Positions 5,080 to 9,144 of a stretch of 9,144 nt of DNA are shown here, in pieces. Location: assembly GCA_016267585.1 (NCBI GenBank), contig JACQUT010000029.1, positions 1-9,144 of the forward strand, read 5' to 3'. The notes under the pieces were generated by a model. That model saw only the letters and a program-made list of their open reading frames with translations, was not told the origin of the DNA and made no database searches. The stretch comes from Cyanobacteria bacterium NC_groundwater_1444_Ag_S-0.65um_54_12. Its GTDB lineage: Bacteria; Cyanobacteriota; Sericytochromatia; S15B-MN24; VGJW01. The position numbers were made by a program, and so were the translations under genes. The stretch's first letter is position 1, and the number at the start of each line of letters is the position of its first letter.

Positions 5080-7371
5080 ATGCAGCACTCATTCATCCGG
5101 GCTTTGCTAGTCGTCTGTCAAGGTTTTGCCGTCATGTTTGGCGAAGTGTCGCAAGTAGAGGCCATTCTTTTGTCAATTCCGGCTGATAGCCATGCGGTAA
5201 GTGGCCGTTTGATCGTTCTCGATCCAGGACATGGTGGCAGAGAGACTGGAGCAATTGGACCGAATGGCAGCATGGAGAAAAATAGTAATCTGGCAGTTAC
5301 CAAAGCCTTGGCAGTTTTGTTGAGACAAGCCGGAGCAAAAGTTTTGCTCACGCGCGAAGCAGATCAAGCTGTGGCAGCACCAGGTGCGCCATTAGGCCAA
5401 GATCTATTGCAACGTAGCAAAATAGCTAACGAGCAGCGAGCAGACCTTTTTCTTTCGATCCACCACAATGCCACTCGAGACGAGACCAGTACACAACGCT
5501 CGGTAACCGAAACTTATTACAAGATGGCAGATACCGGCGCTTCTCGTGAGGCGGCATTAGCAATTCACCAGCGCCTGGCTTCTGAAATGGGCGCAACGAA
5601 TTCACTATTGTTGCCTGGCAACTTTCTGGTGTTAAGAGCAGCTGAAGTGCCAGCGGTGCTAGGTGAAGCAGATTATATCAACAACCCTCTGGTAGAGCAG
5701 CGACTTGGTACACCAGAGGGGATCCAACAGGAGGCGAAAGCTTACTTTCTAGGAATCTGTGATTATTTTGCTCCCGGGATACCGCGCATCGCGGACTTAC
5801 AGCTCGATCAGGTCAGCGATCCGCTGCGGCCAGAAATCCAAGCAAAGTTAGTAGGAGACAGCAGTCCAATTGATCCGATGGGAGTACTGCTAGAAGTAAA
5901 TGGCAAGCCCGTTCAATCTGCCCTGTTCCGGAATTTACTGACCTGGAGGCCGTCCGACCCGTTGCCGAATGGCGACTACCAAGTTGCTTTGCGTATCAGA
6001 AACCTGGCAGACCGTACCTCCCGCACCGCAACCGCCAGTTTTCGTATTGCCGCACCGCCGGCTGGCATGACCATGAATCCACTTCTGCCAGCTTTACCCC
6101 GGTCTGGCCCTTTGCCGATCCTTATCGGAGTCACTGATGCGCTAGCGCGACCCGTGGCAGATAACACGAAGATCCAGTTCGAGATCACTGGTGGGCAGTT
6201 ACTAACTACGGAAGCCTTTACGCGAAATGGACAAGCTATCGCTTATGTAATGGCATTTCGTGAAACCGGAACCATTCTGCTGGCCACCTGTGACAAGGTA
6301 AAGGCTTCTTTCAAGGTTAATGGCATACGGCAGCCCATCCTGACCGGCCAGGTATCAGGGAAACCGGGCTTTCCGCTGGTAGATGCCACGATTCTAGCTA
6401 TCGGAAGGCAAAGTAGTCTCTCGACCCGCTCTAACCAAGACGGGTTTTGGTGGTTGCCACATGCGCCGGCTGGCTTACATACCCTGCGCGTGGCAAAGCG
6501 CGGATTTCGCAGTGCAAACATTAGCCTGAACCGGCCACGTTTCAACCTGGTGCAGCTAGAGCCGATCGGTGAACCTCTGACCGACCAGCTGATCGTGATT
6601 GATCCAGAAGACGACGACAACCCGCGCGGAACCGCAATAAGGCAAGCATCTGATATTAACTGGCGGGTAGCATCTTATCTGAAAGAATTATTAACGGCGG
6701 TAGGTGCAAATGTTCTACTGACGCGTGCGCTAGATGATGCGCCATCTGATCTTGCCCGAGTGCGGATGGCGAATGCCGAGCAAGCTACGCTTTTCCTGCG
6801 TATCGGCCATCAGCCAGGCCAGGGACTACGCACCAGAGTTGAACATTATCCTGGCAGCACCCTGGGTAAACGTTTAGCAGAATCAATTAGTCAGCAGTTA
6901 TCTTCACGTCTTGGCACGGCCAACGCTGGCGCTGTTGCCAATACTGGGTTCGCGCTGGTACAGACTTCCAGTACAGCTGTCGTCATCTACCCCAGCGGAG
7001 TGGAGACCCTGGTCACTGATGAAAATAGCGAGGCGCGGCTGCGTGCCGAAGCCTACGCTATTTACTTGGGACTTCTGCCACCTGAGATCGCAGGAACGCA
7101 GTTGCGAGTTCAGGCCGAGTCCGAGAGCGCTACCCCGCTGTCCGGGGTAATGATCGAGCTAGATGGTATCTGGATCGGCCAAACCGATCAGTCAGGCGGC
7201 TATGCTTTTTCGCATGTCAAACCTGGTAATCATACGCTGACAGTTTCCGACGGCAAACGCTTCAGAACAGTGGACATTATCGACTTGCAACCCGGTGAAG
7301 AACGTTCGGCGCGTATCATGCTGGATCGTACAGAACTACCGGCCGATTTGGCAAAACTATCTGATCATTGA
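5080..7371 (+). CDS. Exported N-acetylmuramoyl-L-alanine amidase with a second, inactive amidase domain
   Basis: Zinc-dependent amidase (Amidase_3) that cleaves the bond between muramic acid and the stem peptide of peptidoglycan. Residues 1-28 look like a signal peptide. The catalytic domain (about 44-230) has all ligands: H51 in LDPGHGG, E66 in SMEKN, H128 in SIHHNA and catalytic E196 in LGEADYINN. Next come about 190 residues of Ig-like beta repeats, a CarboxypepD_reg-like module (about 421-492), a second amidase-like domain (about 501-667), and another regulatory-like beta module (about 673-750). In the second domain DPGH has become DPEDD (H51 to D511), E66 aligns with A523, H128 with G576 and E196 with Y637, so it cannot be catalytic. 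At 763 residues it is much longer than typical AmiC-type enzymes. AAAAGG lies only two bases before the ATG, and TATGAT at 5066-5071 would start RNA at about 5078, so the start or the promoter is uncertain; ATG at 5134 would remove most of the signal peptide. Confidence 0.9.
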   Translation: MQHSFIRALLVVCQGFAVMFGEVSQVEAILLSIPADSHAVSGRLIVLDPGHGGRETGAIGPNGSMEKNSNLAVTKALAVLLRQAGAKVLLTREADQAVAAPGAPLGQDLLQRSKIANEQRADLFLSIHHNATRDETSTQRSVTETYYKMADTGASREAALAIHQRLASEMGATNSLLLPGNFLVLRAAEVPAVLGEADYINNPLVEQRLGTPEGIQQEAKAYFLGICDYFAPGIPRIADLQLDQVSDPLRPEIQAKLVGDSSPIDPMGVLLEVNGKPVQSALFRNLLTWRPSDPLPNGDYQVALRIRNLADRTSRTATASFRIAAPPAGMTMNPLLPALPRSGPLPILIGVTDALARPVADNTKIQFEITGGQLLTTEAFTRNGQAIAYVMAFRETGTILLATCDKVKASFKVNGIRQPILTGQVSGKPGFPLVDATILAIGRQSSLSTRSNQDGFWWLPHAPAGLHTLRVAKRGFRSANISLNRPRFNLVQLEPIGEPLTDQLIVIDPEDDDNPRGTAIRQASDINWRVASYLKELLTAVGANVLLTRALDDAPSDLARVRMANAEQATLFLRIGHQPGQGLRTRVEHYPGSTLGKRLAESISQQLSSRLGTANAGAVANTGFALVQTSSTAVVIYPSGVETLVTDENSEARLRAEAYAIYLGLLPPEIAGTQLRVQAESESATPLSGVMIELDGIWIGQTDQSGGYAFSHVKPGNHTLTVSDGKRFRTVDIIDLQPGEERSARIMLDRTELPADLAKLSDH

Positions 7372-7475
7372 GTGCCGCTATAGCTAAATATTCTCTGGTC
7401 TATTTCGAGTGCCAAGAGATCTTGATAAGGTATAACCTGCTAAGCGAGGGCGAATAGAAATCGAGGAGAAACATA

Positions 7476-7874
7476 GTGACCATTTGGGAAGTATTCTTGG
7501 TAGTGCTGACAATCGTTCTTTTGATTACTGGTGTTTTATTGGCCTTTGTTTTTTGGCAGGTATCGCTATTCTTGTCTAACCTGCGCGGGAGCCTGTTGCC
7601 ACAGCTACAGAGTATCCTCACCGAAACTCAAAAGTCCCTGGTTCACGTAGAAGCCATTACTCAGGACGTAGATTACAAGCTGAATCGACTTGACGACACG
7701 CTTGCTGATGCCCAGGTGACGGTTCATGTAGTATCCGAGACAGCGCGATTGTTTAGCGAAGGGATAGCTCGCCCCACATTCATCCAGTTGCTATCTCTGG
7801 TAGCGGGGACCAGAGCCGCCTGGCAACGCTACCGCGAGCTCAAGCTAGCGAAGCTGAAACCACTTCCCAAATAA
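7476..7874 (+). CDS. Membrane-anchored DUF948-like protein
   Basis: A 132-residue protein with one N-terminal membrane helix (about residues 5-27) followed by a predicted coiled coil or long helix in which SILTETQKSLVHVEAITQDV and NRLDDTLADAQVTVHVVSE show heptad-like spacing. This architecture matches DUF948 (YtxG-like) proteins, whose function is not well defined. The C-terminus is basic (KLAKLKPLPK). The GTG at 7476 is chosen because AGGAG (7464-7468) lies seven bases upstream; there is no better ATG. A weak TATAAC at 7431-7436 could be its -10. It follows the amidase by 104 bp with no clear terminator, so read-through from that gene is possible. An intrinsic terminator stands 20 bases after its stop. 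Confidence 0.68.
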   Translation: MTIWEVFLVVLTIVLLITGVLLAFVFWQVSLFLSNLRGSLLPQLQSILTETQKSLVHVEAITQDVDYKLNRLDDTLADAQVTVHVVSETARLFSEGIARPTFIQLLSLVAGTRAAWQRYRELKLAKLKPLPK

Positions 7875-7894
7875 AACTGCTCTGGCCAACGCAC

Positions 7895-7920
7895 AAGGGT
7901 AATACTCAGTTACCCTTTTT
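7895..7920 (+). terminator. Intrinsic terminator of the DUF948-like gene
   Basis: Perfect 8-bp stem AAGGGTAA (7895-7902) and TTACCCTT (7910-7917) with a seven-base loop, running into TTTTT (7916-7920). The T-tract is only on the plus strand. The hairpin overlaps the last codons and stop (7906-7908) of the convergent receiver gene. Confidence 0.85.
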
Positions 7921-8316
7921 GTCCCAACCCAGGGCATTGGCAACTTGTTTGGCGAGGTTCAGCGGATCGAAGGGTTTCACAATAACAGCTGCTGCTCCCA
8001 GATGAGCGAGCAGATGATGTTCAGTACTTTGTACTTTAGCAGTTAAAAGAATAACCGGAATATCCCGCGTAGTGGGATGGCTCCTTAGCTCATGCAAAGT
8101 GGCAGAGCCATCCATATTTGGCATCATTACATCCAGCAGGATGGCATCAGGTTGATTGCTCAAGGCTTTTGCCAACCCCTCGCTCCCCGAGGGAGCCATC
8201 AAGACCTGCCAATCATTATGCAGTTCCAGACTTAGTTGTGCCAGCTCCCTGGTATCCTCGTTATCGTCTATGACGAGAATACGTTTGATTGATACTGTTC
8301 CCTGCTTCTCGCTCAA
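7906..8316 (-). CDS. Stand-alone CheY-like receiver protein
   Basis: Single-domain response regulator of 136 residues with no output domain. Seen: acidic pair D17-D18 in ILVIDDNED, phosphoacceptor D62 in ILLDVMMPNMDG, T92 in VILLTAK, and K114 in VIVKPFD, so phosphorylation should be possible. The cognate kinase is not in the window. Single receivers act by protein contact, for example in relays or motility control; which applies here cannot be told. Start is TTG at 8316: an in-frame TGA lies two codons upstream, no ATG or GTG start exists before the conserved core, and GGGGGAAG stands at a fair distance. The gene is divergent from the peroxiredoxin gene and convergent with the DUF948-like gene, ending inside the terminator hairpin. 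Confidence 0.9.
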   Translation of the reverse strand: MSEKQGTVSIKRILVIDDNEDTRELAQLSLELHNDWQVLMAPSGSEGLAKALSNQPDAILLDVMMPNMDGSATLHELRSHPTTRDIPVILLTAKVQSTEHHLLAHLGAAAVIVKPFDPLNLAKQVANALGWDKKGN

Positions 8317-8406
8317 GATTCACTTCCCCCTTTGCCATGGAATACCCTGACCCTATGAGATGTCGTCGGGATTTTTCCCATATCTGCAGTTATTATCGAT
8401 TGATCC

Positions 8407-8436
8407 TTGCCAGCAAGCGGACCGAGCAATTATAAT
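8407..8436 (+). promoter_or_regulatory. Near-consensus sigma70 promoter of the peroxiredoxin gene
   Basis: TTGCCA (8407-8412) and a perfect TATAAT (8431-8436) are separated by 18 bases. Transcription would begin near 8443, giving a 5' untranslated region of about 70 bases. A weaker alternative, TTGCAA (8452-8457) with TAATTT (8475-8480) at 17 bases, lies closer to the gene. Confidence 0.65.
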
Positions 8437-8487
8437 TAGGATACTCACAGTTTGCAATAATTACTAATTATGGCTAATTTGAACTTA

Positions 8488-8508
8488 GAGGCATTGCCTC
8501 AAGGAGGG
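8488..8508 (+). promoter_or_regulatory. Palindrome next to the peroxiredoxin Shine-Dalgarno
   Basis: GAGGCA-T-TGCCTC (8488-8500) is a perfect 13-bp palindrome touching AAGGAGG (8501-8507), the ribosome binding site for the ATG at 8513. Its right arm CCTC could instead pair with GAGG (8504-8507) of the Shine-Dalgarno. It may be a DNA operator or a small RNA structure that gates translation; sequence alone does not decide. Confidence 0.35.
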
Positions 8509-8512
8509 TAAC

Positions 8513-9112
8513 ATGTCGGCATTCGTAGGTAAAATTGCCCCAGATTTTACAGCTGAAGCACTGGTGGATGGCCAGTTCAAGGAAATCTCGCTGCATGACT
8601 TCCGCGGAAAAAAGGTTGTTCTTTTCTTTTATCCGCTCGATTTCACTTTTGTCTGTCCTACCGAGATTACGGCCTTCTCGGATGCTATAGCCGAGTTTCG
8701 CAAGCGTAATACCGAGGTCATAGGAGTATCCGTGGATTCGAAGCACTGTCACCGAGCTTGGGCTGAACTGGATCGCAAGGAAGGTGGCATAAAAGGCATA
8801 AACTTTCCGCTGGTTTCCGACCTGACCAAGGAAATCGCTCAAGAATACGGTGTACTGCTTGACGCCGGTTATTCGTTACGTGGACTGTTTATTATCAATA
8901 AGGAGAGTATACTCAAGCACCTGACAATCAACCATAATGATTTGGGTCGCAACATTGCAGAGGTATTACGCCTCCTCGACGCCATTGATTACACCGAGGA
9001 ATACGGCGAGGTTTGCCCAGTGAACTGGAAAAAGGGTGAAAAAGCTTTTCAGCCTACTTCTGCTTCCCTGAAGGAATACCTTTCCGCCAAAGATTTAGTT
9101 ACCGCTTACTGA
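8513..9112 (+). CDS. Typical 2-Cys peroxiredoxin (AhpC/Prx1 type)
   Basis: Cytoplasmic thiol peroxidase that reduces hydrogen peroxide and organic hydroperoxides. The 199 residues match the family length. Peroxidatic C48 lies in FVCPTE with the PxxxTxxC arrangement (P41, T45), and resolving C168 lies in GEVCPVNW, the pattern of a homodimeric enzyme with an intersubunit disulfide. R123 in SLRGLFII fits the conserved active-site arginine. The GGLG loop reads GGIKGINFPL and the C-terminal YF motif of peroxide-sensitive eukaryotic members reads YL (EYLSAKDL), so resistance to hyperoxidation is likely but inferred. Start is firm: AAGGAGG is five bases before the ATG. It has its own strong promoter; no reductase (AhpF, thioredoxin) is adjacent, so thioredoxin is the probable electron donor. 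No OxyR site was identified. Confidence 0.96.
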   Translation: MSAFVGKIAPDFTAEALVDGQFKEISLHDFRGKKVVLFFYPLDFTFVCPTEITAFSDAIAEFRKRNTEVIGVSVDSKHCHRAWAELDRKEGGIKGINFPLVSDLTKEIAQEYGVLLDAGYSLRGLFIINKESILKHLTINHNDLGRNIAEVLRLLDAIDYTEEYGEVCPVNWKKGEKAFQPTSASLKEYLSAKDLVTAY

Positions 9113-9144
9113 AGCGAAAATTTCATTCTTCTACCAAGTAACAC

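Noticed and set aside
7391..7417. Imperfect CTCTGG/CCAAGAG stem after the amidase as a terminator
   Set aside because: The stem is bulged and no T-tract follows.
8368..8379. GGGA-TTTT-TCCC hairpin between the receiver and peroxiredoxin genes
   Set aside because: Four-base stem without supporting context; not a terminator for either divergent gene.
8458..8470. TAATTA-C-TAATTA repeat upstream of the peroxiredoxin gene as an operator
   Set aside because: AT-rich self-palindromes of this size arise easily by chance in promoter regions; no known binding motif matches.
1..9144. CRISPR array
   Set aside because: No second copy of the predicted repeat or any regularly spaced repeat was seen.

Overview
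The window reads as chromosomal DNA of a diderm (Gram-negative-type) bacterium of moderate GC. Evidence for an outer membrane and periplasm is a YceI-type exported protein, a lipoprotein with a LolA-like domain and an exported peptidoglycan amidase. The phylum cannot be fixed from sequence alone. The Cas9 and tracrRNA look most like the Neisseria-type II-C system, which fits a proteobacterium or transfer from one.

Region 1-1866 holds the 5' part of a type II-C CRISPR-Cas locus. A Cas9 gene on the minus strand keeps RuvC-I, the arginine-rich bridge helix, the recognition lobe and RuvC-II. It then leaves the family sequence exactly where the HNH domain should begin and stops 20 residues later, close to the window edge. 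Divergent from it, on the plus strand, lies a complete-looking tracrRNA that nobody would find from protein calls: a 36-nt anti-repeat, a block almost identical to Neisseria meningitidis tracrRNA, and two strong hairpins. The two promoters overlap. No CRISPR array, cas1 or cas2 is visible in the window.

Region 1867-2903 (plus strand) holds a doubtful 54-codon ORF and then a tightly overlapping pair: a DUF6036/AbiEii-like nucleotidyltransferase and a small helical protein. The layout suggests a toxin-antitoxin or defence-type module beside the Cas locus.

Region 2906-4146 (minus strand) is a MarR regulator-yceI operon. Its sigma70-type promoter is interleaved with a perfect 12-bp inverted repeat, the expected autoregulatory operator. 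Region 4153-7371 holds two divergent envelope genes: a LolA-like lipoprotein (minus) and a 763-residue exported N-acetylmuramoyl-L-alanine amidase (plus). The amidase carries one intact catalytic domain and a second copy that has lost every catalytic residue.

Region 7476-9112 holds a membrane-anchored DUF948-like protein ending in an intrinsic terminator, a stand-alone CheY-like receiver (minus) whose 3' end overlaps that terminator, and a typical 2-Cys peroxiredoxin behind a near-consensus promoter. No IS element, tRNA or rRNA was found.
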